From contig JAILRC010000019.1 of assembly GCA_024698485.1 (NCBI GenBank), forward strand, positions 54,550 through 118,549: a stretch of 64,000 nucleotides of DNA. Direction: 5' to 3'. Source of the DNA: Lachnospiraceae bacterium. Its GTDB lineage: Bacteria; Bacillota; Clostridia; Lachnospirales; Lachnospiraceae. The translations under genes were made by a program, and so were the position numbers. Shown here piece by piece: positions 1 to 9,748 of the stretch (positions within the stretch are counted from its first letter, which is position 1; each line of letters opens with the position of its first letter). Under the pieces are notes generated by a model, which had not been told where the DNA came from, made no database searches, and saw only the letters and a list, made by a program, of their open reading frames with translations.

Positions 1-250
1 AATTAAAGTCCATAACACAGAGAATATCAAGTGTACAGTTTTCTCTGATTACCTCCACCAGTTCGTCTCTTTCGGCATCGCTTAAAACTCTTCCTTCAAA
101 ACCGATGGCGATCTTTTCTTTTCCGAACATCTTAGAAGCACTTTTAAAATATTCGGCGGTATTAGTCTTAATTTCCTCAAAGGAAGCATCCTTCGATATG
201 TTAACCGAAAGGCCGTACTTGTTTCCCTTTAATGAAATTATGCCTTTCAT
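1..250 (-). CDS. minC: Septum site-determining protein MinC, N-terminal part (cut by window edge)
   Basis: The frame opens at an ATG at 250 and stays open to the left edge, giving about 83 residues beginning MKGIISLKGNKYGLSV. This matches the start of the MinC N-terminal domain, which inhibits FtsZ assembly. The C-terminal beta-helix domain that binds MinD lies outside the window. The gene follows PBP2 by 12 bases, in the order mreB-mreC-mreD-PBP2-minC, the usual elongation/division cluster of Clostridia; minD would be expected next. Identification rests on both the partial sequence and the context. Confidence 0.85.
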   Translation of the reverse strand, partial: MKGIISLKGNKYGLSVNISKDASFEEIKTNTAEYFKSASKMFGKEKIAIGFEGRVLSDAERDELVEVIRENCTLDILCVMDFN

Positions 251-262
251 TGCAGCCTCCTG

Positions 263-3076
263 TCAGTCTCCGATGAATTCGATCTCACCAAGCTCGGTAT
301 TATCCACGATATTGTAATAATCCTTGTATATGTCGCTTACAAGAATTGCCGCATTTGTTCCGGAGTAACCGTTGGTGATCACGGCAACAACGCTGGTGTC
401 GGGCTTGTCACTGGGGGCAAAGCTCACTGTCAGAGCATGGGGAGCGTTATTGTCGGAAACCTCGGCTGTACCGGTCTTTGCGGCAACCGAACAAGGTACC
501 TTTGAAAACGCTTTTTTAAGTGTGGTCGAAGAACTGACAACCATTTCCATGCCGGATTTCACGGAAGCCCAGTCATTTTCGGAAAGGCCGTCTATTTCGT
601 GAGTGACCACGGGTTTACTCTCGAACAAAACTTTACCGTCTTTATCCGTGATCTTTTGGATCACCGTAAGGCTGTAAACCTTTCCCGATGTAGCAATAGC
701 CGTGGCATATCTGGATAACTGCGTTGCTGTGAATTTATGTCCGTATCCGATGGAGGAACGTACAGCATCGGAATTTGAGAAAGCAGGTTCCGCTTCACTG
801 ATCTCTATGCCCGATCTTTCGGTCAGACCAAACAATGAACCCGTTTCCGTAAGTAATGAAATACCCTGGGAATCAGAGTACTTTTCTACGTCCTTTGTGG
901 CAAGCCTGTAACCCACTTCATAGAAGTAATAGTTACATGAATTCTTGATGGCATTTGCCAGATCCTGAGCTCCGTGACCGTGGATGTACCAACAGGCGGG
1001 GCTGGGATCGATCTTGGAAAAGATCACTTCATCTGTAATTGTCTCGCTTGACGTGAGAACTCCGTTCAATATACCCGATACCGCAACCAGAGGTTTAATG
1101 GTCGAACCGGTAGGGATCCTCATCTGCGTCGCACGATTGAATAAAGGATTACCTGCATCTTCAAGAAGTTTGGAATAATATTCCCAATCGATCTTATTGG
1201 CAAGATAATTGTTGTCATAACCGGGATAGGTGGTAAGAGCCAAAACGGAACCGGTATTGCAATCGGTCTGTACCACCGCACCGTTAAAAGGTTCAAGGGC
1301 CAACAGGTCCGGAGTGATCTCCAGATCCTTGATCTTTTTGATAAAAAAGTCGTAGGGAGAAATCCCGGACCTCTTTAATTTATTGTAATCCTCTTCGTTA
1401 TATTCTATCACATTTTGGTCAAATAATAAAAGACAAATTTGCTTTCCGGACAAATTATATGAAAATATGAGATCCCTTAAAAGCATAAGGCTATAAGTGT
1501 CACTTGACTCCAAGGCGTCAAAAACCGCATCCGTAAGGGTTTGATACACTTCTGCCGTGGTGAGATACCGTCCTTTGATACCCAGTGCCTCAAGATCCAC
1601 CCACTCTTTATTTATAAGGTTTTCAATATACTCGGAAAAGCAGATCTTTCCGTCGTCATAGGCCTTCACATCCGTATCCGAAGGGTCTGTTACCGCAATA
1701 TACTTCTTTTCCTTCATGAGCTGAAGAAGAAGATCGATATATTTCTGCTCCCCGTCTGAGATATGCGATCCCTTCTCCCTGTTTCCGTATGCAGTGTGTG
1801 CCTTGAGTTTTTCCGTCATCTCCGATCTGTAGGAAAGAAAGATGTGGGAAACTTCCTTTTCGTTTACCTGATCTCCAGGTTCAAAAAGCCTGTCAAGGTC
1901 AAAAACATGATTATCAAACAATGCATAATAACACTCGTAGATAGGGATATTGATATCATCGGAGTTAATGCCCTTCGTACCGTAATCCAGATCTTTAACG
2001 ATATTGGAAGCCAGCACCGAAGCAATGTTCTTCTCAAGAAGATGGTAATAATCCTTCTGAAGTTCCGCATCAAGCGAAAGATAGACATTCTTGCCGGGAA
2101 CGGGCTCGGATATGACCTCTGTACTGATGATCCTTCCCGCACGGTTCAGAGTCACTTTTTCGATGCCCTTGGTGCCTGAAAGTACATTTTCATAGACCGC
2201 TTCTATGCCTGTTTTTCCGATATAATCCGTGGAGGTGTAAACCTGTAGCGGGTTGTTTTTGTTAAGGCTTTCCGTCTCCTCTTCAGTGATGAGACCCGTG
2301 TATCCGATGATATGAGCAAAATATCTGCTGTAGTAATAGATCCTTTTGGTCTGCTGCTCAACGGAAACTCCCGGAAGCTCACCCGAGGCCTCCAAAAGAG
2401 CCGCTATGGTCTCGCTGTCGATATTGGTGGCTACAGTGTATCTCTGGGAATTGTCCGCAGATGTAAAGTAGGCATATCTTACCGCAGCAATATCCAGTCT
2501 CTGCCGCAAAGTGAGATCGTCCGAGATCTGAAACATGGCAGATGCTCGGTCTCCCTTACACAAAAAGGCAAAAACTTCTTCCGCTGTGGCATTTCTTTGT
2601 TTATCCGAAAGGTTGTTGACGGATCTCAGACCGTAAGCATTCTTTTTGAATCTTAATTCCGCATTGCCGGAAACCGTAAAATAAAGTTTACCGTTTTCGT
2701 CCGCTTCTATGGGGAGACCCGGTTCGGGTTCTATGCCATGGGATCTGAGTATGGTCGTAAGCTTCAGGATCATCTCGTTTTTCATGGCATTTGTGGAAAG
2801 AGATGCGGCCTGCTCCAGAAAAACAGAATAGGACAGCTCGTTTCCTGCCAGAAGGTTGCCGTTCCTGTCGTAGATCATTCCTCTTGTGGCTGGGATGTAG
2901 CGGGTCTTTACGGTATAGTACTCTTCCTTTCCCTTCTGCTCTTTTCCCTTAACTATCTGAAGGTTGTAAAGCCTGAAGATGAGAATGACCGCAAGAGTGA
3001 CAAAGATCAGGGAGACATAAAAAAGCCTTGATGTGAGAACATCCCGTATTCTGTTTGCAATACCGTCATCATTCAT
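263..3076 (-). CDS. mrdA: Penicillin-binding protein 2 (class B transpeptidase of the elongasome), unusually long
   Basis: 937 residues. One N-terminal membrane segment (about residues 17-37) is followed by the PBP dimerisation domain with the motif RGMIYDRNGNLLA. The transpeptidase motifs are all visible: S658-T-I-K, S713-C-N and K867-T-G. It should cross-link peptidoglycan during cell elongation with RodA and MreBCD. Typical PBP2 proteins have about 600-700 residues. The extra length is a block at roughly residues 345-595, between the LSLDAELQ segment and the FNGAVVQTD strand that opens the catalytic core. The start overlaps the end of mreD by 8 bases, so the two are probably translationally coupled. 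Confidence 0.93.
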   Translation of the reverse strand: MNDDGIANRIRDVLTSRLFYVSLIFVTLAVILIFRLYNLQIVKGKEQKGKEEYYTVKTRYIPATRGMIYDRNGNLLAGNELSYSVFLEQAASLSTNAMKNEMILKLTTILRSHGIEPEPGLPIEADENGKLYFTVSGNAELRFKKNAYGLRSVNNLSDKQRNATAEEVFAFLCKGDRASAMFQISDDLTLRQRLDIAAVRYAYFTSADNSQRYTVATNIDSETIAALLEASGELPGVSVEQQTKRIYYYSRYFAHIIGYTGLITEEETESLNKNNPLQVYTSTDYIGKTGIEAVYENVLSGTKGIEKVTLNRAGRIISTEVISEPVPGKNVYLSLDAELQKDYYHLLEKNIASVLASNIVKDLDYGTKGINSDDINIPIYECYYALFDNHVFDLDRLFEPGDQVNEKEVSHIFLSYRSEMTEKLKAHTAYGNREKGSHISDGEQKYIDLLLQLMKEKKYIAVTDPSDTDVKAYDDGKICFSEYIENLINKEWVDLEALGIKGRYLTTAEVYQTLTDAVFDALESSDTYSLMLLRDLIFSYNLSGKQICLLLFDQNVIEYNEEDYNKLKRSGISPYDFFIKKIKDLEITPDLLALEPFNGAVVQTDCNTGSVLALTTYPGYDNNYLANKIDWEYYSKLLEDAGNPLFNRATQMRIPTGSTIKPLVAVSGILNGVLTSSETITDEVIFSKIDPSPACWYIHGHGAQDLANAIKNSCNYYFYEVGYRLATKDVEKYSDSQGISLLTETGSLFGLTERSGIEISEAEPAFSNSDAVRSSIGYGHKFTATQLSRYATAIATSGKVYSLTVIQKITDKDGKVLFESKPVVTHEIDGLSENDWASVKSGMEMVVSSSTTLKKAFSKVPCSVAAKTGTAEVSDNNAPHALTVSFAPSDKPDTSVVAVITNGYSGTNAAILVSDIYKDYYNIVDNTELGEIEFIGD

Positions 3077-3578
3077 CTTCCAGACCTTCCGATCTCATTA
3101 CAAGTTTGTTGATTAAAAGAAAAAGCGGATAAAGGAACAATGCCGCAAACAATGTATAGAACATTCTGGGAAGAATGGTGTTCAGCATATATGTTCCGAA
3201 GGATGTCTTTCCCATGAGTAAAAATCCCGTCACATAATAAAGCATGGAGTATATGAATTCTCCCGAAAAGACCATGACCGCAGGCAGAATAAAGTTTCGC
3301 GGGTCAAAAAACCTGCAAAAGTATCCGCTCATAAATCCCACCAGCATATAAAGAATTGCGCATAATCCTATAGCCTCGGAATACATGAGGTCCAGAAGAA
3401 GCCCGGCGAAGAACCCTGTCAAGATGGCACTGTTCTGCCCTTTGGTATATGCAACGGAGATTATGAGTATCAAAATAACATCGGGAACAACACCGGAGAC
3501 CCTAAAGTAGGAAAACACCGATGTCTGCAGCAAATAACACAATATGATCTCTGCAAAGTAAACAATATACCGGATCAT
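3069..3578 (-). CDS. mreD: Rod shape-determining protein MreD
   Basis: 169 residues, almost entirely hydrophobic, with about five predicted membrane segments starting at residue 3. Length and composition fit MreD, the integral membrane partner of MreC in the elongasome. The sequence is weakly conserved in general, so the call leans on position between mreC (13 bases upstream) and the PBP2 gene (8-base overlap). Confidence 0.9.
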   Translation of the reverse strand: MIRYIVYFAEIILCYLLQTSVFSYFRVSGVVPDVILILIISVAYTKGQNSAILTGFFAGLLLDLMYSEAIGLCAILYMLVGFMSGYFCRFFDPRNFILPAVMVFSGEFIYSMLYYVTGFLLMGKTSFGTYMLNTILPRMFYTLFAALFLYPLFLLINKLVMRSEGLEDE

Positions 3579-3591
3579 AGTTCATCCTTCG

Positions 3592-4491
3592 TCATTCTTC
3601 GTTCTTCTCTTTTAAAGCCGTTATGACAAGAACCTCATCAAGTTTCTGGAAATCCACTGCGGGAACAAGAACAGCTTCCTTTGTCATATTACTGGAATCT
3701 GTACGAATGTTCCTTATATAGCCGATAAGGATCCCCGGGAGATATCGATCGCTGATGTGGGAAGTCACCACTTCTTCGTTTTCAATGGCTTTGCTGTCTT
3801 TGGGAAGCATGCTCACTTCTATGGTTCCGTCGTTTTTAAGCATACTCATGTTTCCGCTGACTATGCAATTGTCACCGGAAGAAGTGATCATGGCGGAAAC
3901 ATTGGAATTGTCATCGATGATGGACCTTACGGTTGCCGTTTTTTTTCTGACCTCCGTAACGATGCCCACCAGACCGTTCCCCGCCATAACGTTCATGTTG
4001 ACCTCAATACCGTCGGCACTGCCCTTGTCTATGGTGAACAGGTCATACCAGCCGTTACTTTCTCTTGCGATTATCCTGGCTGCAACCTTCGGAAGATCCG
4101 AATACTTTCCGTCCAGTTCATAGAGTTTCCTGAGAGCCTCCAGTTCATATCGGTCCTGATTGGAAAGCCTCACCAGCGCAGTCATTTCTTCTATCCTGCT
4201 CTTTAATTCCTCGTTTTCCGCTTCAAGTTCTTCCAGCTTGGCTTTTTTTTGGCGGTTACCGAAGATCGCCGTTCCCACATGGTTGATGCCTGCCTGCATG
4301 GGGCTTATCACCATGTCCGCCACATTCTTGACAGGTTTCACGGCATTGGGAAATCTGTAGGAAACAAACATGATAACAAAGCATATGAAGCAAAGAATGA
4401 AAAGAATATGCTTCGGAAGCAACATTATTCTGTTCTCATTTGGATCATGCCTGCGTCTTGCAGCCATTCTCCTGCGTCTTCCCCTATCCAT
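3592..4491 (-). CDS. mreC: Rod shape-determining protein MreC
   Basis: 299 residues. A very basic N-terminus (MDRGRRRRMAARRRHDP) precedes a single membrane segment at about residues 25-45. A coiled coil rich in E and K follows at about 75-120, then the extracytoplasmic beta-barrel domain (GLVGIVTEV region). MreC links MreB filaments to the peptidoglycan synthases. It starts 6 bases after the mreB stop; the AGGA preceding it overlaps that stop codon. Confidence 0.94.
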   Translation of the reverse strand: MDRGRRRRMAARRRHDPNENRIMLLPKHILFILCFICFVIMFVSYRFPNAVKPVKNVADMVISPMQAGINHVGTAIFGNRQKKAKLEELEAENEELKSRIEEMTALVRLSNQDRYELEALRKLYELDGKYSDLPKVAARIIARESNGWYDLFTIDKGSADGIEVNMNVMAGNGLVGIVTEVRKKTATVRSIIDDNSNVSAMITSSGDNCIVSGNMSMLKNDGTIEVSMLPKDSKAIENEEVVTSHISDRYLPGILIGYIRNIRTDSSNMTKEAVLVPAVDFQKLDEVLVITALKEKNEE

Positions 4492-4497
4492 TTAATT

Positions 4498-5523
4498 TCA
4501 TCCTAAATGTGAGATCTGATTGGCGGCAAATGCCACAGCATTATATTTCCCGCCTTCCTCAATGATGATCCCGAGACCCTTGACCACATTGTCCGAAGGC
4601 TCTTCGCATATGTGGATGTCAAGTTCGGTCTCACGGTTAAAGAGTTGTTCGAGTTTTCTGATATTTGCGGATCCACCGGAAATAAAGATACCGGAGTCGA
4701 TAATGTCCGCCGAAAGTTCGGGTGAAACTTTTTCAAGCAACGCCTTTACATTATCCACCAGAAGATCCAGGCTTTCTTTGATGGTATCCGTCACAAACTC
4801 GGAATCTATGACCATATCGATGGGAAGCCCCGAGAGCACGTCTTTGCCGTAGATCTTGGCTGTAAGGTGTTCGGGTTCAAGAGCAAAAGCAAGTTCCTTT
4901 TTTAGGTATTCCGCTGTTGTGTCTCCGATGATAAGGTTATATTTCTTTCTGACATTATTGATGATGGCACGGTCAAGATCGTTTCCGCCCAGAGGAACTA
5001 GCTTACTGCTGACTATGCCTCCTATGGACATGATGGAGATCTCGGTGGTATTGGCGCCTATGTCCACCACCATAGCCCCGGAAGCGTTCATGATCTCTAT
5101 TCCCGTTCCGATGGCACAGGCAACGGGTTTGTTAACGATCTTTACATTCCTGGGCTTTGCTATGCAATTGGCCGCAAGATCAAAGTAAGCTCTCTGCTCC
5201 ACTTCCGTAATATCCGTGGGTGTTGCAACAATGATCTCGGAACCTGTGATCTTTCCGTATTTCTTTTCGATCTTTTTGAAAGCTTCATTCAAAAGAAGCA
5301 GCATATTCTTGATGTCAGCTATCACACCGTTCTTTACCGGATAGGTGATCTGGTAATTGTCCGGAGCTTTTCCCAGCATTTGAAACGCTTCGTTTCCTAT
5401 GGCCACGGGCTGACCGTTGCATATAGCTATGAGATTCTTTTCGTCGAAGATAACGCCTTCGTTTTTCTTGTAGATCTTAATGGAACTTGTTCCGAAGTCG
5501 ATACCGAATACTCTTGATGCCAT
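4498..5523 (-). CDS. mreB: Actin-like cell-shape protein MreB (MreB/Mbl family)
   Basis: 341 residues of the actin fold. The phosphate-1 motif is FGIDFGTSSIKIY near the N-terminus, the phosphate-2 motif is MVVDIGANTTEISI near residue 150, and the adenosine motif is IFISGGSANI near residue 284. It polymerises under the membrane and directs lateral wall synthesis. It heads the mreBCD-PBP2-minC string, 25 bases after the PLP-lyase gene. Whether it is MreB or the paralogue Mbl cannot be decided here, but the adjacent mreC and mreD favour MreB. Confidence 0.92.
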   Translation of the reverse strand: MASRVFGIDFGTSSIKIYKKNEGVIFDEKNLIAICNGQPVAIGNEAFQMLGKAPDNYQITYPVKNGVIADIKNMLLLLNEAFKKIEKKYGKITGSEIIVATPTDITEVEQRAYFDLAANCIAKPRNVKIVNKPVACAIGTGIEIMNASGAMVVDIGANTTEISIMSIGGIVSSKLVPLGGNDLDRAIINNVRKKYNLIIGDTTAEYLKKELAFALEPEHLTAKIYGKDVLSGLPIDMVIDSEFVTDTIKESLDLLVDNVKALLEKVSPELSADIIDSGIFISGGSANIRKLEQLFNRETELDIHICEEPSDNVVKGLGIIIEEGGKYNAVAFAANQISHLG

Positions 5524-5548
5524 TTATATAAATCTCCTTTGAAGCCGA

Positions 5549-6826
5549 TTATAGTCTGATGAGGCCGGCGTTTGCCATTTCCTGAAATGCTTTCATGATA
5601 CCAAGTTTTGCATGATACCAGGTAAGTCCTCCCTGAAAATAAACCGCATAGGGAGGGTAAAGAGGTCCGTCTGCCGAAAGTTCGATGGATGATCCCTGAA
5701 TAAAAGCTCCTGCAGCCATGATAACATCGGAATGATAGCCGGGCATGGGCCAAGGTTCGGGTGTAACATAGCTGTCAACGGGAGCAGCAGCCTGAATGCC
5801 CTTGCAGAAAGCAATGAGCCCTTCGGGAGTTCCCAGTTTTACAGCCTGGATGATGTCATATCTTTCTTCAGTAGCATCGGGAACACAGGTAAAGCCCTGT
5901 TTTTCAAAAAGATTTGCCGCAAAGATGGCTCCTTTTAAAGCTCCTGCAGTAACCGTGGGAGCAAGGAAAAGTCCCTGGAAGAAGGAACGGTTAAGTCCAA
6001 GTGTGGCGCCCACTTCCTTTCCGAGGCCCGGAGCTGTAAGACGGAAAGCACAGTTCTCGATGAGATCCTTTCTGCCTACGATATATCCGCCTATGGGAGC
6101 AAGGCCGCCTCCCGGATTCTTGATGAGGGAACCTACACAAAGGTCAGCACCAACATCTGTGGGTTCAATCTCTTCAACGAATTCACCGTAGCAGTTGTCC
6201 ACCATACAGATCACTTCGGGCTTTACGCTTTTGATGAAAGAAACAAGTTCTCCTATCCTTTCCACGGAGAGAGTCTTTCTGGGTTCATAACCTTTTGAAC
6301 GTTGTATGGTTACCAGCTTTGTTTTTGAATTGATGGCTTTTTTGATGCCTTCGAAGTCAAAATCCCCGTTGGGAAGAAGATCCACCTGGGAATAAGTCAC
6401 TCCATACTCCGCAAGGCTGCCTTTCTGCGGGCGGATGCCGATGACTCCTTCAAGAGTGTCATAGGGCTTTCCGACAGGGGAAAGGATCTCGTCTCCGGGA
6501 CATACATTGGCGGAAAGGGCTATTGTAAGGGCGTGTGTTCCGCATGTAAGTGTGGGGCGCACAAGCGCGTCTTCAGCATGGAAAATGTCTGCATAGACTT
6601 TTTCCAGAGTCTCACGTCCCGCATCGTCATATCCGTATCCCGTAGAGGCTTCGAAGTGCTCTGCGGCCAGCTTGTTGTCCTGCATGGCCTTTATCACTTT
6701 CATCTGGTTGATCTCCGCTGTCTCGTCGATCCTGTCAAATCTTTCCTTCAGTCCGTTCAGGATCTCGTCCGAAAGTTTTAAAACTTCTTTCGAGATTCCA
6801 AGTTCATTATAGATCTTATCTTTCAT
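5549..6826 (-). CDS. PLP-dependent lyase of the YnbB family ('aluminium resistance' / methionine gamma-lyase family)
   Basis: 425 residues. The protein looks like the Cys/Met-metabolism PLP family, with EASTGYGYDDAGRETLE near the N-terminus, a PLP-binding region around RPTLTCGTHALTIAL, and a candidate Schiff-base lysine in the segment TIQRSKGYEPRKTLS. Relatives are often labelled 'aluminium resistance protein', but the physiological substrate is not established; carbon-sulfur lyase activity is an inference from the family. In Bacillus and many Clostridia this gene also lies near miaA, as here (19 bases downstream). Confidence 0.85.
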   Translation of the reverse strand: MKDKIYNELGISKEVLKLSDEILNGLKERFDRIDETAEINQMKVIKAMQDNKLAAEHFEASTGYGYDDAGRETLEKVYADIFHAEDALVRPTLTCGTHALTIALSANVCPGDEILSPVGKPYDTLEGVIGIRPQKGSLAEYGVTYSQVDLLPNGDFDFEGIKKAINSKTKLVTIQRSKGYEPRKTLSVERIGELVSFIKSVKPEVICMVDNCYGEFVEEIEPTDVGADLCVGSLIKNPGGGLAPIGGYIVGRKDLIENCAFRLTAPGLGKEVGATLGLNRSFFQGLFLAPTVTAGALKGAIFAANLFEKQGFTCVPDATEERYDIIQAVKLGTPEGLIAFCKGIQAAAPVDSYVTPEPWPMPGYHSDVIMAAGAFIQGSSIELSADGPLYPPYAVYFQGGLTWYHAKLGIMKAFQEMANAGLIRL

Positions 6827-6845
6827 TTTTATCTCCGCTTTGGTC

Positions 6846-7766
6846 CTAAATCATACTGACCATTCTGTTTAATATTTCTTCTTCCGTCATAATGCTCTTA
6901 TCAAACCATATGACATCCGGTTCTCGTTTCAGCCAGGTTATCTGTCTCTTGGCAAAATGCCTCGTATCTCTTTTGAGGATATACACAGCTTCCTCAAGAC
7001 TGATCTCGTTTTCGAGACAGGCAGCTATCTCCTTGTAGCCCAGTCCCTGCATGGAAACACATCCCCGGGGAACGCCCTTGTCCAAAAGGGTTTTGACTTC
7101 TGTCACAAGTCCCGCATCCAGCATCAGATCCACTCTCTTTTCGATGTTGGAATAGATGATCTTCCTGTCATTGGTAAGAGCAAAATAATGAAAATCGTAA
7201 GGGGAACTTTTGGCTCGTTGTTCCTTGTTATGATCCGAAATCTTACTTTTGCTCTTCTCATAAAATTCCAGAGCCCTGATGACCCTTTTCACATTGTTTG
7301 GATGAATGGCTTTTGCCGCCTCGGGATCAACGGCCTCCAGTCTTTTATGAAGCGCTTCGCTGCCGCTTTTTTTTGCTTCTTCCTCCAGTTCGTGTCTGAA
7401 GGTCATATCATTATCATTCTCGGTAAAGTCGATGTCATACAGCACGGATTGTATGTAAAAGCCTGTACCGCCCACAAGGATCGGAATCCTGTTCTTTGCA
7501 TGAAGTTCTTCTATGATCCTCTTCGATCTTCTTGCAAATTCAACCACATTAAAATCCTCGGTGGGTTCCAGTATGTCTATGAGATGATGGGGAACGCCCT
7601 TCATCTCATCCTTTGCGATCTTTGCCGTTCCGATGTTCATGCCTTTGTACACCTGCATGGAATCGGCAGATATGATCTCTCCGTTTATTCTTTTTGCAAG
7701 TTCCACGGAGAGTTTTGTTTTCCCCACCGCCGTGGGACCTGCGATGATAACAAGTTTATTGTTCAT
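6846..7766 (-). CDS. miaA: tRNA dimethylallyltransferase MiaA
   Basis: 306 residues from the ATG at 7766. It transfers a dimethylallyl group to N6 of A37 in tRNAs reading UNN codons. The P-loop GPTAVGKTKLS and the segment ISADSMQVYKGMNIGTAKI are characteristic. The frame is open further upstream (to 7841), but that part lies inside mutL. The ATG chosen shares its A with the mutL stop codon (TAATG), a typical coupled start. Confidence 0.95.
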   Translation of the reverse strand: MNNKLVIIAGPTAVGKTKLSVELAKRINGEIISADSMQVYKGMNIGTAKIAKDEMKGVPHHLIDILEPTEDFNVVEFARRSKRIIEELHAKNRIPILVGGTGFYIQSVLYDIDFTENDNDMTFRHELEEEAKKSGSEALHKRLEAVDPEAAKAIHPNNVKRVIRALEFYEKSKSKISDHNKEQRAKSSPYDFHYFALTNDRKIIYSNIEKRVDLMLDAGLVTEVKTLLDKGVPRGCVSMQGLGYKEIAACLENEISLEEAVYILKRDTRHFAKRQITWLKREPDVIWFDKSIMTEEEILNRMVSMI

Positions 7767-9748
7767 TAAAGCACTCTCTTGAATTTCTTTTCCATTTCGC
7801 TTTTTGTCATGGAAATGGTGGTAGGTCTTCCGTGAGGGCAATGATAAGGATCTTCAAGTTCAAACATCTCTCTTATCAATGCATCCGCCTCTTCAAAGGA
7901 AAGATAGTTGTTTCCCTTTACCGCAGCCTTGCAGGATATGGTGGCGATCCTGTCCAGCATGGTTTCGGGATTTTTTGCATCCCTGCCTGTGAGAAGATCT
8001 TCAAGTATCTCCTTAAAAAGAACATCATAATCGATATCCACAAGTTCTGCCGGAACTCCGGTCACTTTAAATTCTCTGGGGCCGAATTCTTCAAGTTCAA
8101 ATCCCAGTTTTTGGAATACCGACATGTTTTTGATCAGGCATTCGGCTTCCCTCATGGAAAGAGAGATCACTGCGGGAGGCAGGATGGTCTGAGACATGAA
8201 TTCTTCCTTTGCCCTTAGTTTTTTCATGGTCTTTTCGAAAAGCACCTTCTCATGAGCGGCATGCTGATCGATCATGAAGACCGTATCTCCCATCTCAATG
8301 ATCCAATAGGTCTTGAATACCTGGCCCACAAGGCGGAATTCCAGTTTCTTTTCTTTGTAAAGATCAAGAGGAATCTCCGTCTGTTCTGCGTCGGTGATCA
8401 TATTTGCCTTTGCCAGAAGTTCCTGCAAAGGATCCGGTTCTTTTTCGTCGTGAACAGCGGGCTTTTCTTCAGCGGCCTTAGTTTCAACGGTTTCGTGTTC
8501 GACGTTTTCAGCAGGTTTCTGAACCGGTTTTTCTTTTATTTCGGGTCTTTCCAGTTTTAAACCGTATTCACTGACTATCTCAGGCTTTTTGATCTCAGCT
8601 TTTTCCGGAGCCGCCACAGAGACGGGGATCACTTCTTTCGGAACCTTGTTTTCAAAAGGCTCGGGAATGTGGATCGAATTCAAAACGTCCATTCTCGCTT
8701 TTCTCCCCTCGGCTATCTCCTTTTCTTCTTTAAGGATGTTGCTGACGATCATGTTTTTTCCCGTAAGTGCATCTCTCACAGCTTTATAAACAAGCTTATA
8801 GATCATATCATTGTCGGAAAAACGTATCTCGAGTTTTGAAGGATGAACATTTACATCCACAAAATCCGCAGGGCATGTGATGTAAATGGCCGCAACGGGA
8901 TAACTGTGTCCCATCATGTAGCCTTTGTAAGCATCTTCCAAAGCATTAGCCACCACTTTGGAGCGCACAAATCTTCCGTTGATGAAGACAGCTTCAAGTT
9001 CGCGATTTCCTCTGGAAATGTATGGTTTAGCCACCACACCGTCAACTTTTATCTCATTTTCCGTATTTTCTTCCTTGATCTCCATTAAGGCTTTGGCAAT
9101 ATCAAGTCCGTAAAGTTCAAGAAAATCGTCACGGATCTTTCCTTTACCCGTGGTATGAAGAATGACTCTTCCGTTACCGATGAGTTTAAAAGAAATGTCC
9201 GTATGGGAAAGAGCCAGTTTCTCAACAGTTTCGCAGATATATCCTGCTTCAGTGGAGGAAGACTTTAAAAATTTTCTTCTTACGGGAGTGTTGAAAAAGA
9301 TGTCTTTTACCAGAAATGTCGTGCCGTTGGGGCAGCCTGTCTCTTCAAATGCTTTTTCTTCTCCCCCTTCGATGACGTAACGGATACCTGTAAAGGCATC
9401 TTGGGTTTTTGTAAGGATCTCGACCCTGGCAATACTTGCAATGCTTGAAAGTGCTTCGCCTCTGAAACCGAGACTCGTGAGTTTCATAAGGTCCGAGGCG
9501 TTTTTGATCTTGCTTGTGGCATGTCTCAAAAATGCGGTTTTAACCTCGGAAGCATCGATACCGCATCCGTTGTCAGTGATCCGGATGAGGGAAAGTCCGC
9601 CTTCCTTGAACTCTATTGTTATGGCCGTTGCTCCGGCATCCAGCGCGTTCTCCGTAAGTTCTTTCACCACGGACGCAGGTCTTTCTATCACTTCACCTGC
9701 CGCTATCTGGTCGATCGTGATTTTATCAAGTACTGTGATCATCTGCAT
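7766..9748 (-). CDS. mutL: DNA mismatch repair protein MutL with intact endonuclease motif
   Basis: 660 residues. The N-terminal GHKL ATPase domain shows ENALDAG, TDNGCGI and GFRGEAL. A Glu/Lys/Pro-rich linker (about residues 350-450) joins it to the C-terminal domain, which carries DQHAAHEKVLFEK (the DQHA(X)2E(X)4E nuclease motif), SCKAAVKG and CPHGRP. It should therefore be a latent nicking MutL, as in other bacteria lacking MutH. Two starts are possible: ATG at 9748, or ATG at 9742, which forms an ATGA overlap with mutS and sits at a better distance from the AAGGA. MutL homologues usually align with the first. Confidence 0.96.
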   Translation of the reverse strand: MQMITVLDKITIDQIAAGEVIERPASVVKELTENALDAGATAITIEFKEGGLSLIRITDNGCGIDASEVKTAFLRHATSKIKNASDLMKLTSLGFRGEALSSIASIARVEILTKTQDAFTGIRYVIEGGEEKAFEETGCPNGTTFLVKDIFFNTPVRRKFLKSSSTEAGYICETVEKLALSHTDISFKLIGNGRVILHTTGKGKIRDDFLELYGLDIAKALMEIKEENTENEIKVDGVVAKPYISRGNRELEAVFINGRFVRSKVVANALEDAYKGYMMGHSYPVAAIYITCPADFVDVNVHPSKLEIRFSDNDMIYKLVYKAVRDALTGKNMIVSNILKEEKEIAEGRKARMDVLNSIHIPEPFENKVPKEVIPVSVAAPEKAEIKKPEIVSEYGLKLERPEIKEKPVQKPAENVEHETVETKAAEEKPAVHDEKEPDPLQELLAKANMITDAEQTEIPLDLYKEKKLEFRLVGQVFKTYWIIEMGDTVFMIDQHAAHEKVLFEKTMKKLRAKEEFMSQTILPPAVISLSMREAECLIKNMSVFQKLGFELEEFGPREFKVTGVPAELVDIDYDVLFKEILEDLLTGRDAKNPETMLDRIATISCKAAVKGNNYLSFEEADALIREMFELEDPYHCPHGRPTTISMTKSEMEKKFKRVL

